Shown here one piece after another: positions 8,749 through 18,894 of a stretch of DNA of 63,811 nucleotides. Below the pieces are notes generated by a model. The model was not told the origin of the DNA, ran no database searches, and worked only from the letters and a program-made list of their open reading frames with translations. Both the position numbers and the translations under genes were made by a program. Positions within the stretch are counted from its first letter, which is position 1, and every line of letters begins with the position of its first letter. Origin of the DNA: Chlorobaculum sp. 24CR (GTDB lineage Bacteria; Bacteroidota; Chlorobiia; Chlorobiales; Chlorobiaceae); the NCBI RefSeq assembly GCF_004118635.1, contig NZ_SDGU01000006.1:1-63811 (forward strand). The letters are read 5' to 3'.

Positions 8749-9870
8749 TCAGTGTTTTGGATATGCTTCGAGTAAAAGGTCTTCGCCGAACCTCTCGATA
8801 CCGGCGAAGCTGAGTTTGATGGCGTAATCGGGATGCGTCACGTCGAGTGGGCCGAAGCTCGCCAGGCCGTCGCCACCGAAAAGTTTCGGCGCAATGAAGA
8901 CGTAATATTTATCAACAAGTCCCGACCTGACCATCGAGGCGGACAACCGGCTTCCACCCTCGACCATCACCGAGAGCACACGCCGCCGGTGCAGCTCCGC
9001 GAACACCTCGGCGAGATCGAGTCCGCCGCCGGACTCGCCGACCGTCGCCACCTCGATGCCCCGCGCTTCGAGCTGGCTGACCAGAAAATCTTCAGCCTCG
9101 TCGCGCAACGCGAAGACGAGCGTTTTCGCTTCGCCGTTGAAAATCCGCGCCTCGACCGGCGTCTGGAGCCGACGGTCGAGCAGTACGCGCAACGGCTGAC
9201 GCCCGGCGCAATGGCGGACGGTCAGCTCGGCGTTGTCCGACATCACCGTCGAAGCGCCGCACATGACGGCGTCATAGACGCACCGCAGGCGGTGCACTTC
9301 GCGCCGCGACTCTTCGCCGGTGATCCACTTCGACGCGCCGAGCGAGGTGGCGATCCGCCCGTCGAGCGTCTCGGCGGTCTTGAGCGCCACGAACGGGCGG
9401 CCCTTGCGGTGCGAGGTCATGAACGCCTCGTTGAGCCGCTCCGACTCCGCTTCGAGCACGCCAACCGTCACCTCGATTCCGGCGTCGCGGAGCCTGGCGA
9501 TCCCTTTGCCCGCCACCTTTTCGTGCGGATCGAGGCAGCCGACGACCACCTTCGGGATGCGCTTCTCGACGATCAGGTCGGCGCACGGCGGCGTCTTGCC
9601 GTAGTGGGAACACGGCTCCAGATTGACGTACAGCGTCGAGCGCGGGAGCAGCGCCGCATCTTCGACCGACGCGATGGCGTTGACCTCGGCGTGCGGGCCG
9701 CCGTACTGCCGGTGCCACCCCTCGCCGATGACCCGCCCGTCGCAGACGATCACCGAGCCGACCATCGGGTTCGGACTCACGCTCCCCGCGCCGCGCCCGG
9801 CCAGTTCGAGGCATCGCCGCATGGAGGCTTCGTCCTCCGGACGCGCCGGAGTTTCCGGATTCATCGTCAT
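8749..9870 (-). CDS. ribD: Bifunctional riboflavin biosynthesis protein RibD (deaminase/reductase)
   Basis: A 373-residue two-domain enzyme catalysing deamination and then NADPH-dependent reduction of the pyrimidine intermediate in riboflavin synthesis. The N-terminal deaminase has the zinc site HAEVNAI and [11 protein letters not shown] (residues about 60-97). The C-terminal reductase begins near [16 protein letters not shown] and contains [11 protein letters not shown]. Length is typical. It lies 12 bp downstream of the dCMP-type deaminase gene, a second zinc deaminase, and probably shares its transcript. Confidence 0.95.
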   Translation of the reverse strand: MTMNPETPARPEDEASMRRCLELAGRGAGSVSPNPMVGSVIVCDGRVIGEGWHRQYGGPHAEVNAIASVEDAALLPRSTLYVNLEPCSHYGKTPPCADLIVEKRIPKVVVGCLDPHEKVAGKGIARLRDAGIEVTVGVLEAESERLNEAFMTSHRKGRPFVALKTAETLDGRIATSLGASKWITGEESRREVHRLRCVYDAVMCGASTVMSDNAELTVRHCAGRQPLRVLLDRRLQTPVEARIFNGEAKTLVFALRDEAEDFLVSQLEARGIEVATVGESGGGLDLAEVFAELHRRRVLSVMVEGGSRLSASMVRSGLVDKYYVFIAPKLFGGDGLASFGPLDVTHPDYAIKLSFAGIERFGEDLLLEAYPKH

Positions 9871-9882
9871 TGTCCTCCCCCT

Positions 9883-10401
9883 TCAGCAGTGTTCGGCGTG
9901 CACCTGCACCAGCCTGATGCCCGACAGGCGCAGCAGCTCGGCGATGTGCTCGATCTTGTAGGGCTTGTCGTAGTAAATCGTTTTGATGCCCACGTTGATG
10001 AGCACCTTCAGACAGTGGATGCAGGGACTGGCGGTGATGTAAATGTCGGCATCCTTGATCGATACGCCGTGCTTAGCCGCCTGCCCGATGGCGTTGATCT
10101 CGGCGTGGATCGTGTTGACGCAGTTCTCCTCGACCGTTCCGTCAGGGTGTGTGCTGCGGTAAATCTTGCAGTTGGTCTCGTTGCAGTGCGGCAGGCCGGA
10201 GGGCGCGCCGTTGTAGCCGGTCGAGAGGATGTTGTTGTCGCGCACGATCACCGCGCCGATGTGCCCCCGCGTGCAGGTGGCCCGGCGCGAAATGAGGTGC
10301 GCCACGCTCATGAAATATTCGTGCCACCCAAGCCGCTGCTCCGGCTGACCGCTTGCGCCCGATGCGCCGCAGCAGCACCCGCTATTGCCTTCTTCATGCA
10401 T
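9883..10401 (-). CDS. dCMP deaminase-family zinc deaminase (ComEB-like)
   Basis: A 172-residue cytidine/deoxycytidylate deaminase-fold protein. The zinc motif is HAEINAI followed by SPCIHCLK, and [21 protein letters not shown] is the substrate-binding segment of the dCMP deaminase group, which makes dUMP for thymidylate synthesis. The N-terminus is cysteine-rich (CCCG near residue 9), which is unusual and may bind metal. It is transcribed with ribD. Divergent rqcH starts 79 bp away. Confidence 0.88.
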   Translation of the reverse strand: MHEEGNSGCCCGASGASGQPEQRLGWHEYFMSVAHLISRRATCTRGHIGAVIVRDNNILSTGYNGAPSGLPHCNETNCKIYRSTHPDGTVEENCVNTIHAEINAIGQAAKHGVSIKDADIYITASPCIHCLKVLINVGIKTIYYDKPYKIEHIAELLRLSGIRLVQVHAEHC

Positions 10402-10480
10402 AACCGTAGAATTGATACATTGAGTCTGATCGCTTCAGGAAAATAGAGGAAAGAAAGCGCCCGCGCAACCACTCACGCCC

Positions 10481-12109
10481 ATGCTCCGCAACTACTTCAC
10501 GCTTTACCACGCAGCCGCCGAGCTGCACCAGCGTCTTGCGGGGGGCTACCTTTTTGAAATCCATTCGCAGCAGAAAAACGAAATCACCCTCGCCTTCGTC
10601 ACGCCGGAGGGCGAGCATCTGCAACTCGTCGTCACCGTGCGCTCCCCGCACTTTTCGCTCTACACGCGCGAGGGGCTGAACCGCAAGAGCCGCAACACGG
10701 CGGGCATCATGAGCCGGATCTACGAGCGACAGATCACCGGCGTCGTGATCTCGCCCGCCGACCGGCAGATCGGCTTCTCGCTCGACGACGGCCACACCCT
10801 CGTGCTGCGGATGTTCAGCGCCGAAACCAACATGCTGCTCGTGCGCGACGGGCGGATCGTCGATGCCTTCAAGGATGCACGGAAGCTCGAAAACACGCCG
10901 TTCGACGAGACGGAGACTGACGTACCATATTTCCGGTCGCTCGACCAGCTCGCCTCCGACCCGGCGCTGTTACGGCAAAAGCTCGAAGAGAGCGACAACA
11001 CAGAGCCACTCGACCGGCGACTGCTCGCGATGCTGCCCGGCTTCGACCGCAAGCTCGTCCGGCGGCTCCTCGCGATTGCCGAGGGTGAGTCGCCCGAACA
11101 GCTCCACCAAGCGTTCGTCGCCATCTTCTACGATCTCGCCTCGCCAACGCCGTGCGTCATCGAAAAGCCCGGCCAGCCGCCAGCCTTCTCGCTCTTCGCT
11201 CCGGAGGCGGGCGACGAGGCCGTCACGTTTGAGAGCGTCATCGACGCGCTGAACCACTACAGCCGCAAGATGTACCGCCACCTGCATTTGCGGGAACGCG
11301 CCGTCGAGATGCGGCGGGAGCTGACGGCGAAAATCGGCAAGCTCGAAAAGGAGCTGAACGCCAGCGCCGGGCACGATCCGGAGGAAGTTTCGCGGCGCAA
11401 CGAGCGCTACGGACACCTGCTTACCGGAGCCATCGGCGCAATCGAGCCATCGGGCGGCACGGTGACGGTGCCGAACCTCTTCGCACCCGGTTCGCCCGAC
11501 GTGACAATTCCGGTCAAGACGAGACTCAACCTTCAGGAAAATGCTGCATGGTACTTCACGCAGGCGACGAAAAACCGCAAAAAGGCCGCAGCGCAAAAGC
11601 TCCGCCACGCCGAACTCCGGGCGGAACTCGACACGCTCCGCCTGAAACTCGCCAAGCTCGACGAGGCCGACTCCCCCGACCGCTTGCAACAAGCGCTCGA
11701 ATCCGGATCGCCCCCCGGAGGCAGGTCATCCGGCAAGGACAGGAGCAAAAAGGAGAAAACGCCGCAATTCCGGACGATCCCGATCAGCGACCGAATCACG
11801 CTCTACATCGGCAGAAACTCGGCGAACAACGAAAAGCTCACCTTCGGCTTCGCAAAACCCGACGACATCTGGCTTCACACGAGAGGCGCATCAGGCTCGC
11901 ACTGTGTGCTCAAGGGCGCGGGAATGCACAACGCCTCGGAGATCCGCCGCGCCGCCGAAATCGCCGCCTGGCACTCCTCGGCCAAGCACTCCGAACTCGC
12001 GCCGGTGATCTGCACCCAAAAGAAATACATCAAAAAAGACCGCAAAACCCCCGGCAACGTCATCATCGAACGAGAGCAAGTGCTGATGGTCAAACCCTTA
12101 AGAGAATGA
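10481..12109 (+). CDS. rqcH: RqcH/NFACT-family ribosome quality-control protein
   Basis: A 542-residue homologue of RqcH/Rqc2 (older name: fibronectin-binding protein A). The family binds stalled 50S-peptidyl-tRNA complexes and directs alanine tailing. The NFACT-N domain is at the start ([15 protein letters not shown]...), a coiled coil lies around residues 270-300 and 350-400, and the C-terminal NFACT-R domain shows the [14 protein letters not shown] motif with [14 protein letters not shown]. All domains are present. It is divergent from the deaminase/ribD operon. Confidence 0.92.
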   Translation: MLRNYFTLYHAAAELHQRLAGGYLFEIHSQQKNEITLAFVTPEGEHLQLVVTVRSPHFSLYTREGLNRKSRNTAGIMSRIYERQITGVVISPADRQIGFSLDDGHTLVLRMFSAETNMLLVRDGRIVDAFKDARKLENTPFDETETDVPYFRSLDQLASDPALLRQKLEESDNTEPLDRRLLAMLPGFDRKLVRRLLAIAEGESPEQLHQAFVAIFYDLASPTPCVIEKPGQPPAFSLFAPEAGDEAVTFESVIDALNHYSRKMYRHLHLRERAVEMRRELTAKIGKLEKELNASAGHDPEEVSRRNERYGHLLTGAIGAIEPSGGTVTVPNLFAPGSPDVTIPVKTRLNLQENAAWYFTQATKNRKKAAAQKLRHAELRAELDTLRLKLAKLDEADSPDRLQQALESGSPPGGRSSGKDRSKKEKTPQFRTIPISDRITLYIGRNSANNEKLTFGFAKPDDIWLHTRGASGSHCVLKGAGMHNASEIRRAAEIAAWHSSAKHSELAPVICTQKKYIKKDRKTPGNVIIEREQVLMVKPLRE

Positions 12110-12144
12110 TGAATTGAAAAAGCTCCGGAAAAATCGCTCTTTAA

Positions 12145-12185
12145 TTCTTATAGGACTTATACGACCTATAAGTCCTGTAAGTCCC
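12145..12185. repeat. TATAGGACTTAT-type palindromic repeat, copy 1
   Basis: AGGACTTAT (12152-12160) pairs with ATAAGTCCT (12168-12176); the loop contains GACC, followed by a partial third copy. The same words recur at 49136-49170, and a degenerate form appears near 5543-5560. It lies between rqcH and the thioesterase gene. Confidence 0.7.
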
Positions 12186-12212
12186 ACTCAAATTTTAACC
12201 CACCACCCTCCC

Positions 12213-12569
12213 ATGGAAACACACAAGCTCGTGATGCCGGAACACCTCAACCACTTCGGGTTTCTGTTCGGCGGCAATCTGCTCAAATGGATCGACGAGG
12301 TCAGCTACATCGCCGTGACCCTCGACTACCCCGGCTGCAACTTCGTCACGGTCGGCATGGACAACATCAAGTTCAAGAAAAGCATCCGGCAGGGCACCAT
12401 TCTCTGCTTCGAGTCGAAGCAGAACCGGATCGGCACCACCTCGGTTGAATATATCGTGGATGTCACCCGCGAGGAGATCACCACCGGCAGCAAGGAGCTG
12501 GTCTTCACGACGCGGATAACCTTCGTCAGCGTGGATGAGAACGGCAGGAAAAAGGCGATTTCGGCCTGA
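12213..12569 (+). CDS. Hotdog-fold acyl-CoA thioesterase (YciA-like)
   Basis: A 118-residue single hotdog domain. The segment [24 protein letters not shown] is the signature of the YciA/BACH acyl-CoA hydrolase group. The start is the ATG at 12213 ([13 protein letters not shown]); the open frame extends upstream through a repeat but without a family match. Acyl-CoA hydrolysis is the family reaction; chain-length preference cannot be inferred. It is convergent with the DUF202 gene. Confidence 0.87.
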   Translation: METHKLVMPEHLNHFGFLFGGNLLKWIDEVSYIAVTLDYPGCNFVTVGMDNIKFKKSIRQGTILCFESKQNRIGTTSVEYIVDVTREEITTGSKELVFTTRITFVSVDENGRKKAISA

Positions 12570-12624
12570 TAAAAATGAAGCGGGCCGCATTGAAGCGGCC
12601 TCGGAGCGTGATGCGACGGAATAT

Positions 12625-12960
12625 TTATGCGTTGTGCGTCCATCTGAGCGTACGCGAAATAGCGCCCTGCATTTTGCGGAACCGCCAGATACCGAATATG
12701 CCGGTAACGATGCCGAGCGGAATACACGCCACGCCAGCCCACATAAACCACATCTTCGTGGCGTAGTGAACGATCGTCAGTCCGGTAATCATCATGGCCA
12801 CCCCGGATCGCAGATAAGAAAGCAGGGTGCGTTCATTGGCAAGCAGAGTTCGGTCGATGGCGAGTTCGTCACGCAGGATCAACTCCTCGGATTCAAAACG
12901 GTCATAAGGTGAAATCGTCGGCCCGGTGTCTTTCGAGCCGTAAAGGTACTTCTTTATCAT
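12625..12960 (-). CDS. DUF202-family small membrane protein
   Basis: A 111-residue protein with the DUF202 core ANERTLLSYLRSGVAMM and two or three membrane helices (about residues 45-65 and 72-92). Function is unknown. I start at the ATG 12958-12960 (MIKKYLYGS). The frame is open for 44 more codons upstream, encoding an extra hydrophobic stretch that family members usually lack. TAACTTTG on the minus strand at 12972-12979 fits the TAnnTTTG element and would put transcription just before this ATG. Confidence 0.78.
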   Translation of the reverse strand: MIKKYLYGSKDTGPTISPYDRFESEELILRDELAIDRTLLANERTLLSYLRSGVAMMITGLTIVHYATKMWFMWAGVACIPLGIVTGIFGIWRFRKMQGAISRTLRWTHNA

Positions 12961-13328
12961 GAGCACAATAACAAAGTTAACAAAGTATAATACAAGCAAT
13001 AAAACGGATGTCGTCCTGACCTGCCGGATGAAAAACAAGGGGTGACGAACAAACAACGTGAGAAGCGGGAGCAATGAGCGATGGAGAAACAAAGAGGACG
13101 GATGGAGATTTGACGGCGTCAGGTATGTCGGGCATTATCTAAAACCTGATTTTTAAAGCACACGCTTCTGACATTCAATCGTTCAGCAATATATTTTTAT
13201 TCTTTTTTCATACAAGAATCAGAGTCAAAAAACAAAGAAAAAATTATGACCATCGCCGGTCACGAAGTCCGGCAATGACTTGCCCCCGTTCGCTTCACAA
13301 TTACGGCCCGAACAGCGCTTCGCTCAGT
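12961..13328. other. Intergenic region
   Basis: About 370 bp, AT-rich in the middle, with no credible gene. Apart from a possible -7 element for the DUF202 gene, I see nothing recognisable. Confidence 0.6.
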
Positions 13329-14657
13329 TCACCGGCCCGACCCGCTTGCCGTGTGGCTCAGGCGGTACAACATGAACAGACCGATCGTGGTCAGCACGGC
13401 GTTGGGCAGCCAAACCGAAATCGACGGCAAAAGCAGGCCTCTCTCGGCGATCTTCTCCCCGCCGATCAACAGCACCCAGTAGAGCACGAAAAAAAGAAGC
13501 GACAAGGCCGCGCCCGCGCCGAATCCGCCACGCCGGGCCATGACGCCAAGCGGCGCGCCGACCACGGCAAACACCACGCAGGCAAAGGCGAGCGAATATT
13601 TCTTGTGATACTCGATCATGTAATTGTTGAACGATTCACGGTTTTCCCGCATCTGCCCGATGCGCGCCGAGACGTTGTCGATCATCGCATCGACCGATTC
13701 GATGGCGCGTCCAGTCACAGCGGGCGGCAGCGGCGCGGGCCAGGCGGCTGGAGCAGCACCACTCCGCTTGCGAATCGTGGCGATCTCCGTTCTGAACTGC
13801 TCGATCCCCTTGTCGATCGAACTCTCGGCCATGCGGCCTTTCAGGTGAAACTCTTTGGCCATCGACAGCAGCTCGGCTGCCGAAAGCTCCTTGCCACCCC
13901 GGCGTCGATTGCCCTCATCGGTGCGCTCGAATCCATAGCCGTTCGCATCGAAAACGTAACGGTTCCTCGAAAAAACCATCTTCCGGTACCGATCCATCTG
14001 CGGCAAAGCGAGTTCGTGAATCTGACCGTCATCGAGCGTCAGAATGAGGTGGTGGTAATCGCCGGAAAACTGAATCCGTCCCTTTTTTGCCATAATCACC
14101 GTCCGCACATCGGATCGGCTGCGGTCGTACAGCACGATGTCCTGAAGCTCTCCGGTCTGGTTATCGACATCCTTCACCATAATGGAATAGCCGTTGATGA
14201 GGTCGGAAAAAGCGTTCTTGTCGATACCGAGACCCGGCTTCATGCGGGTAATGTCGGCAAAGAGAGCGTTGGCCTTGTGGTTGGCTTCGGGCATCAAAAC
14301 GTTGTTGAAACGCTCCATCAGAAGCGACAAGGCGAGCGCGGCGAGCAGCACCGGGGCCACGAGCCGGTAGATCGAGATGCCGCCGGAGCGCATCACCGTA
14401 AGCTCGGAGCTGTTGGTCAGGGAGCTGAACGACATGACCGTCGAAACCAGCACCGCCATCGGCACTGCCAGCCCAACCATCCACGCCGACTGCAACGCAA
14501 CCACCTCGAAGAGGATGCCGAAATCGAGACCTTTGCCGATCAACCGCTCAAGAAACGTGGTCAGGAAGGAGAGAATGAACACGAACATAATCGTTACAAA
14601 CGCAAAAAAGAAGGCGCCAAGATGCTCCTTGAGAATGTATCGATCGAAGATTTTCAT
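13329..14657 (-). CDS. LptF/LptG-family LPS export permease
   Basis: A 442-residue YjgP/YjgQ-family permease. These proteins form the membrane part of the LptB2FG ABC exporter moving lipopolysaccharide to the outer membrane. Three membrane helices occupy the first 125 residues (start MKIFDRYILKEHLGAFFFAF), then comes a large periplasmic beta-rich domain, then three helices after residue 350. LptF and LptG cannot be told apart here. There is no neighbouring lpt gene in the window. Length is slightly above the usual 360 because of a helical insert around residues 270-330. Confidence 0.9.
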   Translation of the reverse strand: MKIFDRYILKEHLGAFFFAFVTIMFVFILSFLTTFLERLIGKGLDFGILFEVVALQSAWMVGLAVPMAVLVSTVMSFSSLTNSSELTVMRSGGISIYRLVAPVLLAALALSLLMERFNNVLMPEANHKANALFADITRMKPGLGIDKNAFSDLINGYSIMVKDVDNQTGELQDIVLYDRSRSDVRTVIMAKKGRIQFSGDYHHLILTLDDGQIHELALPQMDRYRKMVFSRNRYVFDANGYGFERTDEGNRRRGGKELSAAELLSMAKEFHLKGRMAESSIDKGIEQFRTEIATIRKRSGAAPAAWPAPLPPAVTGRAIESVDAMIDNVSARIGQMRENRESFNNYMIEYHKKYSLAFACVVFAVVGAPLGVMARRGGFGAGAALSLLFFVLYWVLLIGGEKIAERGLLLPSISVWLPNAVLTTIGLFMLYRLSHTASGSGR

Positions 14658-14896
14658 TACATGTCTGTTAACCTTTACTTGTCGCCGCCCCTTTTTCGGA
14701 GAGCTGGCTGCTCACAATATACAGCAGAACACGTTTTCTGCAATAGTGGCTTCCACGTACCGCCCGCCGGAATACGGGACGAAACTTTGCGCCGTGGCAA
14801 GGCTTGAGTAAATTACGTACAAAAGGACACGGCCCGCATACCGTTTTTCTTGATTGCGATCATCGACAGAATTGAACAAAAAACAGGAGAGAAACC

Positions 14897-15553
14897 ATGG
14901 CACCATTTGATTTTGGACAGAAGGTCGATCCGGCGCATTTTAACAAGCTCATTGAGGAGGGCTACCAGGTCAACGCTTCCGACTATGTACAGAAAGGCTG
15001 GGAGATGTTCAAGGGGAACATCGGAGAATTCATCGGCTTCACCTTGATCTGCTTTGCGGCCTCGCTCGTGAGTTCGAAAATGGGCGGTTTCGGCTCGCTG
15101 CTCTTTTCGGCGGTGGCAGCCCCACTTTACGCCGGTTTCGCCATCGCGGCGTTCAGAATCATGACCGGCCAGCAGCTCCAGTTCAGCGACTTTTTCAAAG
15201 GATTCAACTACTTCCTGCCGCTCTTTTTGGCCGGTCTGGCAAGCGGCATCCTTGTAACCGTCGGGCTGGCGTTGCTCATCATTCCCGGCATTTACCTCGC
15301 CATCGGCTACATGCTGGCGACCTTCCTGGTGATCGATCACGGCATGGAGTTCTGGCAGGCGATGGAGACGAGCCGCAAAATCGTCACGAAAAACTGGTTC
15401 GCCTTTTTCGTCTTCGCGATCGTGCTCTTCCTCATCAACGTACTCGGCATCCTCGCTCTCGGCGTCGGCCTGCTGGTCTCAGCCCCCGTAACCGCCTGCG
15501 CCGCCGCGATTGCCTACAAGGAGATCGTGGGACTGCATTCGGCGGAGTGGTGA
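14897..15553 (+). CDS. Polytopic membrane protein of unknown function
   Basis: A 218-residue protein with a soluble N-terminal helix pair (residues 1-40) followed by about five or six membrane segments. The repeated aromatic/glycine pattern (MLATFLVIDHGMEFWQAMETSRKIV) resembles the DUF975 or GdpP-associated membrane domains with duplicated halves. Start: ATG preceded by ACAGGAGAGAAACC, a good ribosome binding site. It lies 20 bp upstream of the interrupted esterase-STAND gene, but there is no evidence of a functional link. Confidence 0.8.
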   Translation: MAPFDFGQKVDPAHFNKLIEEGYQVNASDYVQKGWEMFKGNIGEFIGFTLICFAASLVSSKMGGFGSLLFSAVAAPLYAGFAIAAFRIMTGQQLQFSDFFKGFNYFLPLFLAGLASGILVTVGLALLIIPGIYLAIGYMLATFLVIDHGMEFWQAMETSRKIVTKNWFAFFVFAIVLFLINVLGILALGVGLLVSAPVTACAAAIAYKEIVGLHSAEW

Positions 15554-15572
15554 ATATTCAGTATAATAAACC

Positions 15573-18314
15573 ATGAGTGAGCTGATTCCAATTTCCGGCT
15601 GTGGCCATGCCGACCGAAAGGCGGATGTGCTCTTCGTCCACGGCCTCGGCGGCAACGCCCTCGGAACGTGGCGGCACGGCACGGACGATTCGACCTCGTG
15701 ACCGCACTGGCTGGGTAACGAGTTTCCGCAAGTTGGCGTCTGGTCGCTCGATTATGCAGCCAGTCCGTCGAAATTATTATGGTTCAAACGCCTCTTTGGC
15801 TTCGGATCCCCAAAAGACGGTCAGACAATAGCCCTTCCCGACCGAGCAGACCAGATGCTCGATCTATTTACACTGAAAGGTCTCGGTCAGCGGCCTCTCA
15901 TGTTCATTTGCCACAGCCTTGGCGGATTGCTGGTAAAACAGTTGCTTCGCCAATCCAGTGACAATACGGATTTACACAAGAACGGCGTTGTAAACCAAAC
16001 GAAGGTGGTGCTCTTTCTCGCCACGCCACATAGCGGAGCAGAACTGGCTACCTTTGTGGACGCTTTTCGAGATATTTTCGGAAGCACCGTCACCATCGAA
16101 GAGCTTCGCGAGCACGATGCACATCTTAGAAATCTTTACAACTGGTATCGAAACCATGCCCCGAGGCTCGGTATCGAAACTGCAACCTATTACGAGCGGC
16201 TTGGCGTCAGAGGAGTGCTGACCATCGTCAATCCCACCTCTTCGCACCCCGGCGTCGGAGTTGACCCGATTGGACTCGATGAAGATCACCTTTCTATCTC
16301 AAAACCACGCAAGCCTGATGCGCAGGTATGTGATTCGGCAAGGAATCTCCTGATAAACAACGTGCTCGCAGCCCGTGCTCCAGCTTCAACTGCGCTGACG
16401 AGCGAAACATCGAACACTCCCGCAGCGTTGCCGGTTGTGCATGAAACCGTCATCAGAATCGATCGCAGCTCGTTCGGAGCGCAGCAGGAGAGGCGTATTC
16501 CCTGCGAACTGCCGCCCCTGGCTGAGCACTTCACGGGGCGCAACAAAGAGCTGAAGCAGCTCACCCTTCGCCTGCGCGCCGGGCTGAACACCGCCGTTGT
16601 CGGACCTGCGGGCCTCGGCAAGACCGCCCTTGCGGCGAGCGCTCTCGCGGAAATTGTCGGCGCCAATCGTGCTTCGCTCGACGCAACGCCCTTTCCTGAC
16701 GGCATTCTCTATCTCGACCTCTACGCCCTTCACGGTCGTGCCGAACCGGCATGGAACGCCCTTGCCAACCGTCTGCAAGGCTACGATTTCATGAACAACG
16801 CTCCGGCGCGTAACCGGGCCACCGAAGCCTTCCGCGCAAGCCGGGTGCTGCTCGTCATCGAAGGGGGCGAAGAGGCGGACGGCAAGGAGGAGCGCACGAC
16901 CATGCCGGAGCTGCTCGGCGTTCTCTCCGGCGAGTGCCGCCACCTGCTGCTTACCCGCCTGAGCACCCAGTCGGCGGCGGCGGAGAGCATCGAACTCAGG
17001 GAGGCGCTCCAACCCGAAGAGGCGGCCCGCCTCTTCGACGCGCTCACGGCGAGTCGGCCTCTTGACCCGGCAATCCGGCAAAGCGTACTGGAGCTGCTCG
17101 AAGGCCACCCGCTTGCCCTCAACTGGGCGGGCAACCTCCTCGTGCGCGATGACGAAGAGCCTGCCGAACTGATTCGCGGCTGGAAGACGGAAGGGCTGCC
17201 GCTGCTCAGTGACCCCCGGCAAGCCGAACGAACGCTCCGCTGGCTCTACGAGCGCAGCATTCGCGGCCTCGACGAGACCGGCCAGATCATGCTCGCCGCG
17301 GCGGGCCTGCTGGCCCCCACCCCCTTTTCGCTCGAAGCGATGGCGGCGGCGACCGGCCTTGCCGAATCCGGCGATGCCGGCAGAAACCGCCTTCGCGAAC
17401 ACCTCCGAAAGCTTGTCCAGCGTGGCCTCTTCCGCCTTGCGGAGAGCGGCCACTGGCGCTTCACCCATGTGCTGGCCTACCGTTTCGTTCGCGACGCTCA
17501 AAGCCCTGAAGCCGCGCTGGGCGACCGGCTCGCTCACTGGCTGCGCGATGCGCTTGCCGAAGCGCTGAACCCCTCCGAAAACAACAGCAAACTCAGTGAC
17601 GCCACCGCTCTCCTGAACCATGCCGGAGCGCTGCTCCGCGCCGACCGCCAGCACAACCATTGGGAGGTGCTGGCGAACCCGCTCCTCTACGCTATCGCCG
17701 ACCGGCTGGAGGAGTTGGGGCAGCTTGACCTTGTATCCGGCGCTTTGAGTTCCGTAGCCGACTGGCTTGAAACACTTCCTTCTGAAAACAGAACAGATCC
17801 AATTTGGCTCAGAGAGTACACTGTTCTCGTCAACCGAAAAGGCGACGTGCTCCGCGACCAGGGCGATCTCGACGGCGCTCTCAACGCTTTCCGTGAGGCG
17901 CTCGCCGTGAGGATACGACTGGCGGCTGCCGATCCCTCCAACGCCACATGGCAGCGCGATCTCAGCGTCAGCCAGGAAAAAATCGGCGACGTGCTCCGCG
18001 ACCAGGGCGATCTCGACGGCGCTCTCAACGCTTTCCGTGAGGCGCTCGCCGTGAGGATACGACTGGCGGCTGCCGATCCCTCCAACGCCACATGGCAGCG
18101 CGATCTATCGTTCAGTCTCACGCTGCTGGCTCAATTCCACGAACAGCAAGGCGAGCCTGCATTGGCCCTGCCGCTGGCCGAACAGAGCCTCTCGATCGAC
18201 GAACGGTTGTCTGCGCTCGACAAGAGCAACGTCATGTGGCAAAAAGATGTTGAAATAAGTCGGCGTCTGGTCAACCGCCTGCGCGAAGCCACAACACCAC
18301 CCGGAAAGGCATAA
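15573..18314 (+). pseudogene. Esterase-STAND NTPase-TPR protein gene with in-frame TGA
   Basis: Reading from ATG 15573, one frame of 913 sense codons is interrupted only by TGA at 15699-15701 (codon 43), in the context DDSTS-stop-PHWLGNEF, where Trp is expected (TGG to TGA). The N-terminal part is an alpha/beta hydrolase: oxyanion segment VHGLGGN, nucleophile elbow CHSLGG (Ser at codon 115), and a DEDH segment with the likely catalytic His at codon 239. An NB-ARC/STAND NTPase follows, with FTGRNKEL and Walker A GPAGLGKT (codons 344-351). The Walker B-like LLVIEGGEE has Glu where Asp is usual. The C-terminus has TPR units. If the TGA is real, translation could restart at ATG 15855, giving an 819-residue protein lacking the oxyanion loop. 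The architecture matches effector-NTPase-repeat conflict proteins. Confidence 0.8.
17841..18106 (+). repeat. Identical tandem TPR-coding units (144-bp period)
   Basis: Positions 17841-17962 and 17985-18106 are identical over 122 bases, with a period of 144 bp (48 codons). Each unit encodes GDVLRDQGDLDGALNAFREA and then a linker ending in NATWQRDLS. Nucleotide identity, including at synonymous sites, points to recent duplication or conversion. Confidence 0.9.
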
Positions 18315-18320
18315 AACGCA

Positions 18321-18354
18321 AAAAGCCCTGTAAGTTGTTGTCTTACAGGGCTTT
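18321..18354. terminator. Bidirectional Rho-independent terminator
   Basis: AAAAGCCCTGTAA (18321-18333) pairs with TTACAGGGCTTTT (18342-18354), with T runs on both strands. It serves the STAND gene on the plus strand and the tRNA-Lys/secG transcript on the minus strand. Confidence 0.88.
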
Positions 18355-18361
18355 TGTTGTC

Positions 18362-18437
18362 TGGTGCACTCGCAAGGACTCGAACCTTGGACCCACTGAT
18401 TAAGAGTCAGTTGCTCTACCAACTGAGCTACGAGTGC
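18362..18437 (-). tRNA. tRNA-Lys (CTT)
   Basis: A complete cloverleaf on the minus strand: acceptor GCACTCG/CGAGTGC, D arm AGCTCAGTTGG, anticodon stem ACTGA/TCAGT with loop CTCTTAA (anticodon CTT), and T arm GGTTCGAGTCC. The CCA end is encoded. It lies 6 bp downstream of secG. Confidence 0.95.
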
Positions 18438-18443
18438 AGAATC

Positions 18444-18812
18444 TTATTTTGCCGGTACTACTGGTTGTTCCGACGGCTGAATGTTGCCGGTCGGGAGCGA
18501 CTGCGGCAGGTTGCCTGCGGGAAGCGACGCCGGGGCGCTCTTCTGAAGGATGCTGCTACCTGTATCCCCCTGATTACGGGACGGAAGCGTGAATTGAGCA
18601 ATGAAGCAAAGCACCATCATGATGCCAGCCAGAATCGCCGAAGTCTTGCTCAGGAAATCACCGGTTCGCCTCACGCCGAGCGTCTGCACAGTGCCGAGGC
18701 TCGAAATCCCGCCGGTCAGACCGCTTCCGGCCTTGGGGCTTTGAAGCAGCACCGATACCATCAAGAGGAGCGATGCAATCAAAGCGAGGATGACGATGAA
18801 ACCGTTGAGCAT
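18444..18812 (-). CDS. secG: Preprotein translocase subunit SecG
   Basis: A 122-residue protein with the SecG pattern: helix 1 (residues 3-23), the conserved cytoplasmic loop [20 protein letters not shown], helix 2 (about 52-75) and a low-complexity Ser/Pro/Gln tail. SecG is the accessory subunit of the SecYEG channel. The tail of about 45 residues is longer than in many bacteria. It is co-oriented with tRNA-Lys just downstream. Confidence 0.93.
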   Translation of the reverse strand: MLNGFIVILALIASLLLMVSVLLQSPKAGSGLTGGISSLGTVQTLGVRRTGDFLSKTSAILAGIMMVLCFIAQFTLPSRNQGDTGSSILQKSAPASLPAGNLPQSLPTGNIQPSEQPVVPAK

Positions 18813-18850
18813 GTCCGGCGGCTATCTGATGAAATTCCTGTTAACTATCG

Positions 18851-18858
18851 TATCTTTC
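18851..18858 (+). promoter_or_regulatory. Possible -7 element upstream of the DUF2905-hisB pair
   Basis: TATCTTTC matches TAnnTTTG at all fixed positions but the last and lies 37 bp before the ATG at 18895. It is in the divergent secG/DUF2905 spacer. The evidence is weak. Confidence 0.35.
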
Positions 18859-18894
18859 ATTATTGTGGCCACAATTTAGCAACTTTTTCACAAT

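Noticed and set aside
8833-10446. 537-codon plus-strand frame opposite ribD and the deaminase
   Set aside because: Antisense to two clearly recognised genes; composition typical of a shadow frame.
13275-14807. 510-codon plus-strand frame opposite the LptF/LptG gene
   Set aside because: Antisense shadow; His/Gln/Arg-rich with no domain.
15699-15701. TGA as a selenocysteine codon
   Set aside because: The expected residue is Trp, no selenocysteine insertion hairpin is apparent immediately downstream, and the family is not a selenoprotein family.
16386-17660. 424-codon minus-strand frame inside the STAND gene
   Set aside because: Antisense of a gene with clear NTPase and TPR motifs.
17841-18106. 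CRISPR-like array
   Set aside because: The repeats are tandem coding TPR units without unique spacers; no CRISPR array is visible anywhere in the window.
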